Of a stretch of DNA of 64,000 nt, positions 33,911 to 41,751 are shown one piece after another. The translations under genes were made by a program, and so were the position numbers. Every line of letters starts with the position of its first letter. Positions within the stretch are counted from its first letter, which is position 1. Origin of the DNA: CAYVQZ01 sp964453435 (lineage in GTDB: Bacteria; Abyssobacteria; SURF-5); NCBI GenBank assembly GCA_964453435.1, contig CAYVQZ010000012.1, positions 1-64,000 of the forward strand, read 5' to 3'. The notes below the pieces were generated by a model. It had not been told where the DNA came from. It ran no database searches and saw nothing but the letters and a program-made list of their open reading frames with translations.

Positions 33911-34018
33911 ATGAAACTTATGATTGAAACGAAAACCGCGAAGAAGAATTCGCCGCCCAAAAGAAAAGGGATTAAAGCGGCAATCCTTCGCCGAGACTAT
34001 GAAAACAGGAGAAAGTAA
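33911..34018 (+). CDS. Small basic ORF upstream of glutamate synthase
   Basis: 35 codons from an ATG at 33911 to a TAA at 34016-34018, two bases before the glutamate synthase ATG. The product begins MKLMIETKTAKKN and is about 40% Lys/Arg, with no membrane segment. No good ribosome site precedes it. It contains the second arm of the leader inverted repeat, so its translation could open or close that structure. It may be a leader peptide, a small basic protein, or chance. Confidence 0.4.
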   Translation: MKLMIETKTAKKNSPPKRKGIKAAILRRDYENRRK

Positions 34019-34020
34019 GT

Positions 34021-35604
34021 ATGAACCTACATCGTCCCAATGCAAATGAGGCTTTGCAGACCAGCAATCGGTCACGACACGTTTCTCCCCAATCGGGCAT
34101 CTGCAGTCGTTGCGTTGATGGTTGCAAAGGTGGATGCGACCTTTTCACATCCACGTTCCGGGGAAGAGAGCTTCTCTATCCGGGGCCTTTCGGAGAAGTG
34201 ACCGCCGGCGCGGATAAAGACTACCCCGTGGACTATTCACACCTGAACATCATGGGATACGCCTTGGGCGCCGACGGAGTCGAGGCCGACCCGGACCATG
34301 CAACATTCCCCGCCGTGAACACGGAGACCGCGTTCGGGACGGAAAACAAGGTGAAAATGAGGGTTCCCGTCTTCACGGGCGCGCTTGGCAGTACGGACAT
34401 TGCGAGGAAGAACTGGGAACATTTTGCAGTCGGAGCAGCGATAGCCGGAATCAGCCTTGTCTGCGGCGAGAATGTCTGCGGCATTGACCCGAAGCTCGAG
34501 CTGGACGGAAAGGGCAAAGTCAAGGAGGCTCCCGACATGCGGAGGCGCGTCGAGGCATATCGCCGGTACCATGAGGGCTACGGCGACATCCTCGTTCAGA
34601 TGAATGTCGAAGACACTCGCTTCGGTGTCGCCGAGTATGTAATCGACAAGCTGGGGGTTGAGACCATCGAGTTGAAGTGGGGACAGGGAGCAAAATGTAT
34701 CGGCGGCGAAATCAAAGTAGACACGATCGAGCGCGCAATCGAGCTGAAGAAGCGAGGATACATAGTCACACCGGATCCGGAGAATCCCGCAAACCAGGCC
34801 GCTTTCAAGGATGGAGCAATTAAACAGTTCGAGAGACACTCTCGTCTTGGATTTGTTGATTATGAGGGATTTCTGGCAGAGGTGGAACGGCTGAGAAAAC
34901 TCGGCGCAAAGCGCGTTACCCTGAAGACCGGCGCCTATCCGATGCGAGAGCTCGCCATGGCAATCAAGTGGAGTTCTGATGCGAAGATCGACTTTCTGAC
35001 GATTGACGGGGCCCCTGGCGGCACGGGAATGAGCCCCTGGCGAATGATGGCTGAGTGGGGCGTTCCATCGATCTATCTTCATTCGATGGCCTACGAACTT
35101 TGCCAAAAACTGGCCGAGAAGGGCAAGTTCGTTCCCGATATCGCCTTTGCCGGAGGCTTCAGCGCAGAGGACCATGTTTTCAAAGCCATAGCCCTCGGCG
35201 CGCCATACACAAAGGCGGTCTGCATGGGGCGCGCCCTCATGATTCCCGGAATGGTCGGCAAGAATATTGACATCTGGCTCAAGGGCGGAAATGGCGAACT
35301 TCCAAAGTCCGTTTCCAAATATGGCGACTCCAAAGAGGAGATTTTCGTCTGCTATGAGGAGCTCAAGACGAAATACGGCAAGGAGGTCGATAAACTGCCA
35401 TTGGGCGCCATCGGCATTTACAGCGCGGTGGAGAAGCTGCGTGTCGGGTTACAGCAATTGATGGCGGGAGCGCGCAAATGGCGTGTGTCTCTGATCTCCC
35501 GGCGCGACCTCGCCTCGCTGACCGAGGAGTGCGCCAAGGTGACGCGCATACCATACATAATGGACGCATATCGCGAGGAAGCCCTTGAAATAATGGGCGA
35601 ATAG
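34021..35604 (+). CDS. FMN-binding glutamate synthase domain protein (archaeal-type large subunit core)
   Basis: 527 aa. It has the FMN/Fe-S synthase domain without the N-terminal amidotransferase of bacterial GltB. A cysteine-rich start (CSRCVDGCKGGC, residues ~28-39) is followed by the barrel with ELKWGQGAKCIGGEIK, LTIDGAPGGTGMSPW and FAGGFSAEDHVFKAIALGA. It makes glutamate from 2-oxoglutarate with ammonia or glutamine-derived ammonia brought by a separate chain that is not in the window. A strong terminator follows; an nrpR-like gene is divergent. Confidence 0.92.
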   Translation: MNLHRPNANEALQTSNRSRHVSPQSGICSRCVDGCKGGCDLFTSTFRGRELLYPGPFGEVTAGADKDYPVDYSHLNIMGYALGADGVEADPDHATFPAVNTETAFGTENKVKMRVPVFTGALGSTDIARKNWEHFAVGAAIAGISLVCGENVCGIDPKLELDGKGKVKEAPDMRRRVEAYRRYHEGYGDILVQMNVEDTRFGVAEYVIDKLGVETIELKWGQGAKCIGGEIKVDTIERAIELKKRGYIVTPDPENPANQAAFKDGAIKQFERHSRLGFVDYEGFLAEVERLRKLGAKRVTLKTGAYPMRELAMAIKWSSDAKIDFLTIDGAPGGTGMSPWRMMAEWGVPSIYLHSMAYELCQKLAEKGKFVPDIAFAGGFSAEDHVFKAIALGAPYTKAVCMGRALMIPGMVGKNIDIWLKGGNGELPKSVSKYGDSKEEIFVCYEELKTKYGKEVDKLPLGAIGIYSAVEKLRVGLQQLMAGARKWRVSLISRRDLASLTEECAKVTRIPYIMDAYREEALEIMGE

Positions 35605-35645
35605 GACGCTATCAAGGAAAGCGCGCCGACGGAAATCGAAGTGGA

Positions 35646-35683
35646 AAAGGGCGGAAGCCAAAAAGGCTTCCGCCCTTTTTTGG
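35646..35683 (+). terminator. Rho-independent terminator after glutamate synthase
   Basis: A 14-base perfect stem, AAAGGGCGGAAGCC (35646-35659) with GGCTTCCGCCCTTT (35665-35678), five-A loop and T run. Confidence 0.93.
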
Positions 35684-35737
35684 TTACGTGTCGTTGACCG
35701 CTTTTGGCAATTCTTCCGGGTTGCGGGTCTGCGGGTC

Positions 35738-35767
35738 TTGACAGATGGGATATCGCGGTGATATAAT
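35738..35767 (+). promoter_or_regulatory. Promoter of the TetR gene at 35805
   Basis: Perfect TTGACA (35738-35743) and TATAAT (35762-35767), 18-base spacer. Because the -10 overlaps the ATG at 35766, translation must begin later. Confidence 0.8.
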
Positions 35768-35772
35768 GAACA

Positions 35773-35792
35773 CTGTTCGCAAACATGAACAG
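35773..35792 (+). promoter_or_regulatory. Candidate TetR autoregulatory operator
   Basis: Perfect inverted repeat CTGTTC (35773-35778) and GAACAG (35787-35792) with 8 bases between, covering the predicted transcription start. Position and form fit self-repression by the following TetR gene. Confidence 0.65.
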
Positions 35793-35804
35793 GGTTTTTA
35801 CATC

Positions 35805-36416
35805 ATGGACAACGCGCTAACCAAGCTAAAAAGGGAAGAAAAAGAGAAGCGCAAAGAAATTATTCTTGCGGCGGCGCAGAAACTCTTTTCCAAGCGTGGC
35901 ATCTCCGACGTGAACATGCGCGATATCGCAAAGGGCGCCGGTGTGTCCGTCGGGTTTATATACCGGTATTTCTCCGGCCGAACGGACATCTTCGTGGAGC
36001 TGTTCGAGGAGGGCGCAGCGGGAATACTCGAAAAGCTGGATGCCGAAATTTACCTGGATTCTCCACGCCTCCTGCAAAGGATGGGGCGAACGTATGTCAA
36101 CCATCTCCATGAAAACATGATGTTTTTTGAAATGATGACGCATTTTATGCTTGAGGGAGACCTTTCTGGCAATGCGTTGAACCGAGTAAACGGAGTGCTG
36201 AGGCGAATCGTTGACAGGGTGGAAACCGTGTTCAAGAACGGGCAGAAGGCGGAGAACTCCCGAATCCTGGCCCACTGTTTTTTCGCTTCGCTGAACGGTG
36301 TGATGATCAGCCTTGTGAAATATCCCGGCCGCAGCCGGGAGGAGGTGCGGAAACGAACGCTGCTTCTTGCTGATACGATAAGCAGAAGGTTTGACGAGGA
36401 ACACAATGTGGCGTAA
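35805..36416 (+). CDS. TetR/AcrR family transcriptional regulator
   Basis: 203 aa from the ATG at 35805; earlier in-frame starts lie in or before the promoter. Helix-turn-helix at residues ~12-60 (KEIILAAAQKLFSKRGISD, VNMRDIAKGAGVSVGFIYR). The C-terminal domain holds a run rich in Met and Phe (NMMFFEMMTHFMLEG) that may line a hydrophobic ligand pocket. The next gene on the strand is an acyl-CoA dehydrogenase 268 bases away, a plausible target. Confidence 0.9.
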   Translation: MDNALTKLKREEKEKRKEIILAAAQKLFSKRGISDVNMRDIAKGAGVSVGFIYRYFSGRTDIFVELFEEGAAGILEKLDAEIYLDSPRLLQRMGRTYVNHLHENMMFFEMMTHFMLEGDLSGNALNRVNGVLRRIVDRVETVFKNGQKAENSRILAHCFFASLNGVMISLVKYPGRSREEVRKRTLLLADTISRRFDEEHNVA

Positions 36417-36433
36417 TCGCAAGCAAATTTCGT

Positions 36434-36512
36434 TTCGGGACAGTCGCGACCCTGCGGCTCTTCCCGCGCGTAAACCCTGGAGTGTGAGCGTGTCTCAAAT
36501 TGGGACAACTCC
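36434..36512. repeat. Decayed relative of the dispersed repeat
   Basis: ttcgggacagtcgcgaccc, then tgtctcaaattgggaca, echo the gggacagtccc core and TGTCCC...GGGACA ends of the copies at 5149 and 28897, but the arms are broken. It is again in a leader-like gap, before an acyl-CoA dehydrogenase gene. Confidence 0.4.
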
Positions 36513-36684
36513 ATGCGCTGGTTTTCGGCAACATGTGAAGCCATGAGATGCTTTCACAGTTTCTATCGCTGCGCGTCATATCGCCGCCATTGACATTGTG
36601 AAAGAGGCGGGACGGGAATAATGGAAATCCATCGTTTCCGCAGATAGTAGTACAGACCAAGGTGCTGAAAAACAGGAGGGAATC

Positions 36685-37968
36685 ATGTACGATTTCATGC
36701 TTACCGAAGAGGAGATTGCCGTTCGCAATGAGGCGAGGGAATTCGTGAAGAACGAGGTGCCGGCCGATTTGATTAAAGCGATGGATAAGGATGAAATTAA
36801 GTATCCGCGCGACTACGTGAAGAAGCTCGGAGAAAAAAAATTATTGGGTTTGCGATTCCCGAAAAAGTGGGGCGGGCGCGGACTAAGCTGGACGGGAGAG
36901 GTTGCAGTCGAAGAGGAAATCGGTGTTTTAGGGACGGCGCTCGGGTGCGCCTACGTGATGCCGTCAATCGTCGGCGAAGCCATTAACACTTTCGGAACGA
37001 AGGAGCAAAAAGAAAAGTATTTGATTCCTCTGCTGAAAGGCGAAGTCGTGAGCGCCGAGGCGCTTACCGAGCCCAGAGGGGGCTCGGACTTTTTCGGGGC
37101 GACCACAAAGGCAGTGCTGGACGGAGACCACTTTCTTGTAGACGGCCAAAAGCGGTTTGTTGTCGCGGCCTCCGAAGCCGACTTCTTCCTCGTTTTCTGC
37201 CGAACCAACTTTGAAGAAAACGCCGGCCCGCACAACCGTATCAGCGCCCTGCTGATTGACAAAGGTCCCGGCGTAGAAGCGGAGTATCTCTATGGCCTTA
37301 TGGGTTGTCGCGGCGGCGGAACGGGGAGGCTTGTATTCAGAGATGTAAAGGTTCCGAAGGAAAATCTTCTCGGCGAATTGAATATGGGGGCGCTGGTTTT
37401 CCATCAAACAATGGTTCCGGAACGCCTCACATCGGCCGCCGCGAGTCTCGGCGCATTCGCGCCGTTGAATCTTGCCGTGGATTACAGCACAAAGCGCGTT
37501 GCCTTCGGACGCCCGATCCGGAAATTTCAGGCAATCCAATTTATGGTGGCCGACGCCATAACAGACCTCGATGCGGCGAGGGGTCTTGTCTATCTGGCGG
37601 CAAAGGCGGTTGATACCGGCCAGCCGAACGCCCGACGCCTGGTCAGCGAGGCCAAGAAATTCGCCACGGAGATGAATTGGGAGATAACGAACAAGGCAAT
37701 GCAAATCATGGGTGGAATCGGCTACACCGATGTCTATCCGGTCGAGAAGGCTCTCCGTGATTCTCGTCTGTGCATGATCTGGACCGGCACAAGTGAAATT
37801 ATGAAGCTGCTTATTCAGCATGAATACTACAGAGAAGTAATGGACCAAATCTCCGAATACCGGAATTTCGAGAACGATGCCATCGGTGGCGATGAAACGG
37901 AGAAGTGCTTCAGCGATGAGGATATGTGGCTAATACATGAGCGGACATCCGTAAAGCAAACGAAATAA
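36685..37968 (+). CDS. Acyl-CoA dehydrogenase (extended C-terminus)
   Basis: 427 aa, about 40 longer than usual. Signatures: ALTEPRGGSDFFGA, IMGGIGYTDVYPVEKALRDSR and the catalytic-Glu segment MIWTGTSEIMKLL. The extra C-terminal part (from ~residue 395) is acidic and has no known motif. AGGAGGGA precedes the ATG. A ferredoxin gene starts 22 bases downstream, hinting that electrons might pass to that ferredoxin rather than to the usual flavoprotein (inference). Confidence 0.93.
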   Translation: MYDFMLTEEEIAVRNEAREFVKNEVPADLIKAMDKDEIKYPRDYVKKLGEKKLLGLRFPKKWGGRGLSWTGEVAVEEEIGVLGTALGCAYVMPSIVGEAINTFGTKEQKEKYLIPLLKGEVVSAEALTEPRGGSDFFGATTKAVLDGDHFLVDGQKRFVVAASEADFFLVFCRTNFEENAGPHNRISALLIDKGPGVEAEYLYGLMGCRGGGTGRLVFRDVKVPKENLLGELNMGALVFHQTMVPERLTSAAASLGAFAPLNLAVDYSTKRVAFGRPIRKFQAIQFMVADAITDLDAARGLVYLAAKAVDTGQPNARRLVSEAKKFATEMNWEITNKAMQIMGGIGYTDVYPVEKALRDSRLCMIWTGTSEIMKLLIQHEYYREVMDQISEYRNFENDAIGGDETEKCFSDEDMWLIHERTSVKQTK

Positions 37969-37990
37969 ACGGGCGAGATTCGAGTATCCC

Positions 37991-38167
37991 ATGGCATACA
38001 GAATACTGAGGCGCGCGTGTACGGGTTGCGGAAAGTGTATCGATGAATGCCCCATGGATGCAATCAGTATAGACGCGGAGGGTCACTATTGTATCGACCC
38101 CGAGCTTTGCACCGATTGCGGTTCATGCGCCGACATCTGCCCCGAAGGAGCGATAACGGGGGCCTGA
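37991..38167 (+). CDS. Small 2[4Fe-4S] ferredoxin
   Basis: 58 aa. Two classical cluster motifs, CTGCGKCIDECP and CTDCGSCADICP, spaced as in clostridial-type ferredoxins. It lies between an acyl-CoA dehydrogenase gene and a radical SAM gene on the same strand and may serve one or both. The start ATG at 37991 leaves the first Cys at residue 10, normal for the family. No strong ribosome site. Confidence 0.92.
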   Translation: MAYRILRRACTGCGKCIDECPMDAISIDAEGHYCIDPELCTDCGSCADICPEGAITGA

Positions 38168-38215
38168 GGCAGCGAACATATACGCGTCGGGAAAGAGAAG
38201 GACCGGGCGGGTCTT

Positions 38216-39127
38216 ATGAAAATCGACGAATTGGGCGACCGCTTTTTCCCCGTGGCGATGGTGAATGTGACCAATCGCTGCACGCTTCGGTGCGTGCACT
38301 GTTTCGTTTACCGCGAAGGAAATCCCAACGAGCGCCCAAGGCATTTGGATGAGGAAATGGACGCTGAAACAATGCTGCGTACCTTGAGCGTCCTCAGAGA
38401 CAAACATGAGATTCACACGATGGTGTGGATGGGCGGGGAACCTTTGCTGCGAAAAGATGTGCTGACTCGCGGTGTGCCATTGTTTCCGGAAAACACCATC
38501 GTCACGAACGGCACAATCGACCTTATTGACCTGGGACGCGTCGTCTACGTGGTGTCGCTTGATGGGCCCGAAGAAAAAAACGATTCTATCCGGGGAAGGG
38601 GCAGTTTCAAGCGGGTGCTGCGTACCCTGGAGCGCGTCCCTGGCGATTTTCAACCCACTGTCCAGATTCAATGCGTGGTCAACAAACAGAATGAGAGCCA
38701 CCTGGAGGGTTTCCTGGAATCAATGATGAAAACGAAGGCCGAGGGATTGACCTACACTTTCTATATTCCGAGACGGGCTGATGAGTCTTCCTTGGCGTGG
38801 CGCTCGCTTCGAGAGCGCGAGTCGGCGGTCCGCCGGGTAATGGAATTGAAACGGCGATACCCTGCTTTTGTCTGGAATTCGCTTGAGAGTCTCGAGCTTA
38901 TGCTTCCCGAAAACTCGAAGGAAGTAACCGACAATTGTCTTCCGAAGAAATACCTTCTTCCGCTGTACCTCAACGGGAAAGAATTTGAGGTCCCGTTCTG
39001 CTGCGCGGGTAACGACGCCGATTGTGACCTCTGCGGCATGTGGGGAGTGTTTCATTTTGCCGCGAAGGCAAAGGCGGGAGAAGCCTCGCGGTATTTCCCG
39101 CATCCGTTTCCCGGATTCTCCGAATAA
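38216..39127 (+). CDS. Radical SAM protein with C-terminal cysteine cluster
   Basis: 303 aa. The radical SAM cluster motif is Cys22-x3-Cys26-x2-Cys29 (NRCTLRCVHC), followed by WMGGEPLLR and VVSLDGPEEKNDSIRGRG. Late cysteines (NCLPKKYLLP, then PFCCAGNDADCDLC) could bind an auxiliary cluster as in SPASM proteins. That group modifies peptides or matures enzymes. No precursor peptide is visible next to it. The neighbours are a ferredoxin and a molybdopterin oxidoreductase. Exact reaction unknown. Confidence 0.85.
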   Translation: MKIDELGDRFFPVAMVNVTNRCTLRCVHCFVYREGNPNERPRHLDEEMDAETMLRTLSVLRDKHEIHTMVWMGGEPLLRKDVLTRGVPLFPENTIVTNGTIDLIDLGRVVYVVSLDGPEEKNDSIRGRGSFKRVLRTLERVPGDFQPTVQIQCVVNKQNESHLEGFLESMMKTKAEGLTYTFYIPRRADESSLAWRSLRERESAVRRVMELKRRYPAFVWNSLESLELMLPENSKEVTDNCLPKKYLLPLYLNGKEFEVPFCCAGNDADCDLCGMWGVFHFAAKAKAGEASRYFPHPFPGFSE

Positions 39128-39210
39128 GCACCGCCTCGGCAATCGAAACGCCTGACCTTTCAAAGTATTGGGGTGTGCGACATGATCGTCGCTTGGAACA
39201 TATCTCTGTA

Positions 39211-39232
39211 GGGGCACGGCGCGCCGTGCCCC
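39211..39232. repeat. 22-base perfect palindrome
   Basis: GGGGCACGGCG (39211-39221) is directly followed by its reverse complement (39222-39232), flanked by gta and tgc. This type of GC-rich palindrome occurs as a dispersed intergenic element in many bacteria. It lies between the radical SAM and oxidoreductase genes, and could act as a stable RNA hairpin. Confidence 0.7.
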
Positions 39233-39445
39233 TGCGGAGAATGGCGTCTTCCTTCATCGAATTCTGAAAGCGCACACTACCCTCAGAAACGAGGCAGCCA
39301 CAGGAAAAAGAGAGCTGCGGCGCCATTAATGTCGCACACCCAAAGTATTGTCCTGTCTTGCAATCTGACATGGTGGAGAGTATTATTAATCCCAAAAAAA
39401 CAACGGACGGGTGACGTCTGTCCCAAGAAGCAGAGGTTAATCGAT

Positions 39446-41686
39446 ATGAGCGACTGGAAAAAGACTACCTGTGTTCTGTGCGCGGTCAATTGCGGTTTGG
39501 AAGTAAAGACCGAGGCAAATCGAATCGTCGATGTCCGCCCCGATAAAGAGTGTCCTCGAAGCCAGGGTTACGCATGTCGGAAAGGGTTATCGATAGCATA
39601 TTTTCAGGACCATGCGCAACGACTGAAACACCCCCTGAAAAGGGTGGGAGACGGGTTCGAGGAGATTTCCTGGGAGCAGGCGACTCGGGAAATTGCAGCA
39701 AAGTTGAAAGACCTCGTGAATACGCACGGCTCCCGATGCCTCGCTTATATGGGTGGCGGTGGTCAGGGTTGTCATTTTGAAGCCGCCTGTGGAGTTCGCC
39801 TGTTGAGGGGGCTCAGGTCCAGATACCACTATTCGGCGCTGGCACAGGAGTTGACCGGTTTTTTCTATGTGCAGGGTGAAGCGTATGGCCGGCAATATCT
39901 TCATGTATTTCCGGATATTGAGCGTACGGATATCCTGGTGCTGTGGGGCAGCAACGCATGGCGAAGCCACGGCATGCACCGGGCGCGTCCCGAAATCATG
40001 CGGCTGGCGAAAGACCCGAACAAGCTGCTTGTGGTTATCGACCCATGCAAGACGGACACGGCCCTTCGAGCGAATATCCACCTCGCGCCGCGGCCCGGCA
40101 CAGACGCGCTGCTTCTAAAAGCGATGATAGCGATGATTCTCGATGCGCGCATCTATGATGAGGAGTACGTGCGCGAACATACCACGGGATTCGCCGAAAT
40201 ATTGAACCAGTTCCTTAATTTTGACGTGAGCGCGGCGTTGGCGGTATGCGGGCTTGAGGAAAAAGAAGTAAGACATTTGACCCACCTGCTCGCCGGCAAT
40301 GCGTGCAGCTTCCGTTCCGACCTCGGCCTCCTAATGGGACGCACAAGCACGGTAAATTCCTACCTCGAGATGATATTGATAAACCTGTTGGGTAGTGTCG
40401 GCAGAAGGGGCGGAAACGTATTTCTTGGACACCTCGTGCCTCTGGGCAGCCACACACCCGTGGAGGACTCTGAAAACTGGCGCACCGTGGAGACCGGTTA
40501 TCCCGCTATCATGGGGGTTTACCCGCCAAACGTCATGCCGGAGGAGATCATGAGCGATAAGCCCGAGCGGCTTCGGGCCGTCCTTGTCAGCGGTTCTAAC
40601 CCGCTCCGGTCATACGCGGATACGTTGGCGTTTGAAAGGGCTTTTAAGAAATTGGATTTGCTGGTCACGGTGGAAGTTTCAATGACCGAGACTGCGGCTT
40701 TGTCGCATTACGTTTTGCCCGCGAAATCAGCCTACGAAAAGTGGGATGGCTCCTTTTTCTCCTGGAAGTATCCGGAATATTATTTTCACATGCGAAGACC
40801 TGTTTGCGAGGCGCTCGGTGAACCGAAGGAAGAGGCCGAGATTTTCACCGACCTTGCCGATGCTCTGGGCCTCGTTCCCGACTATCCGTCCGAATTAGAG
40901 GCCTATGGCGGAGAAGAGCTATCAGAGTATGGCATGGCCATAATGGATTTCGTCCGCGATCATCCCGCCAGCGCTGGCGCATTGCCATTTGTGGTCACAA
41001 AAACCCTCGGCAAAACACTTGGCTCTGCGGCCCTGTCGCTGTTGTGGGCGATCCTGGCGCGGTATTGTCAGTCGGCAGGAGCGCAACTCGAACGCGCAGG
41101 CCACTCGCTTTCGCCGAACGTGGCGAATGATTTGTTCGAGACCATCCGCACAACACCGGGCGACATTCTTATATCCGTGCAGGAAATGGAAAACAATCTG
41201 CGCGATAATATCAAGACAGACGACGGGAAAGTTCATCTGCACATAGCGGCGCTCGATGATTGGGTGGCCGAGATCAACCCTTCGGATGAACGCAGAGCCC
41301 TCGAGAACAAGGATTATCCGATGATACTGGTTGCCGGGGAGCGGACGGATTTTAACGCAAACTCGCTCATGCGCAATCCGGAATGGACGGGCGGTGTCAG
41401 AGCTTGCGCCATGCGGATGCATCGTGCCGATGCCGCGAGACTTGGGCTCGAGAGCGGCATGACGGCGGTGGTGGAAACAGAAGCGGCCTCACTCGAGATT
41501 GTCGTGGAAGTAAGTGACAGTCCGTACCCCGGGATGGTCATCATACCCCACGGATTCGGGTTGGACTATTGCGGACATGCGGACGGAGTAAATGTGAACA
41601 TGTTGACGCCGGCCGGTCACCGGGACCGCCTGGCGGGAACGCCGCTGCATCGGTATGTGCCGTGCCGCGTGCGAAGAAAGAGCTGA
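39446..41686 (+). CDS. Molybdopterin (bis-MGD) oxidoreductase
   Basis: 746 aa from the ATG at 39446 (AGAGG upstream); the frame continues upstream but looks non-coding. An N-terminal [4Fe-4S] motif (CVLCAVNCGLEV ... CRKG, residues ~9-50) is followed by the Mo-bisPGD domains (ILVLWGSNAWRSHG, VIDPCKT, LVSGSNPLRSYAD) and the C-terminal dinucleotide-binding domain (DFNANSLMRNPEW). At the place where formate dehydrogenases have Cys or Sec the sequence reads RYHYSALAQELTG, without a Cys. The substrate is unknown; no membrane or electron-transfer subunit is adjacent. Confidence 0.88.
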   Translation: MSDWKKTTCVLCAVNCGLEVKTEANRIVDVRPDKECPRSQGYACRKGLSIAYFQDHAQRLKHPLKRVGDGFEEISWEQATREIAAKLKDLVNTHGSRCLAYMGGGGQGCHFEAACGVRLLRGLRSRYHYSALAQELTGFFYVQGEAYGRQYLHVFPDIERTDILVLWGSNAWRSHGMHRARPEIMRLAKDPNKLLVVIDPCKTDTALRANIHLAPRPGTDALLLKAMIAMILDARIYDEEYVREHTTGFAEILNQFLNFDVSAALAVCGLEEKEVRHLTHLLAGNACSFRSDLGLLMGRTSTVNSYLEMILINLLGSVGRRGGNVFLGHLVPLGSHTPVEDSENWRTVETGYPAIMGVYPPNVMPEEIMSDKPERLRAVLVSGSNPLRSYADTLAFERAFKKLDLLVTVEVSMTETAALSHYVLPAKSAYEKWDGSFFSWKYPEYYFHMRRPVCEALGEPKEEAEIFTDLADALGLVPDYPSELEAYGGEELSEYGMAIMDFVRDHPASAGALPFVVTKTLGKTLGSAALSLLWAILARYCQSAGAQLERAGHSLSPNVANDLFETIRTTPGDILISVQEMENNLRDNIKTDDGKVHLHIAALDDWVAEINPSDERRALENKDYPMILVAGERTDFNANSLMRNPEWTGGVRACAMRMHRADAARLGLESGMTAVVETEAASLEIVVEVSDSPYPGMVIIPHGFGLDYCGHADGVNVNMLTPAGHRDRLAGTPLHRYVPCRVRRKS

Positions 41687-41751
41687 ATGGCGGGTTAGTT
41701 CGCGATTCGTGTCCGTTTCTTGGATTGACTTCGAACCTGGAGATCCATACT

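Noticed and set aside
33565..33960. 132-residue N-terminal extension of the NrpR-like protein
   Set aside because: It would cover the operators and the divergent promoter, and the residues are not protein-like.
36591..36620. TTGACA before the acyl-CoA dehydrogenase at 36685
   Set aside because: No -10 box at an acceptable distance; the nearest AT-rich hexamer is 22 bases away.
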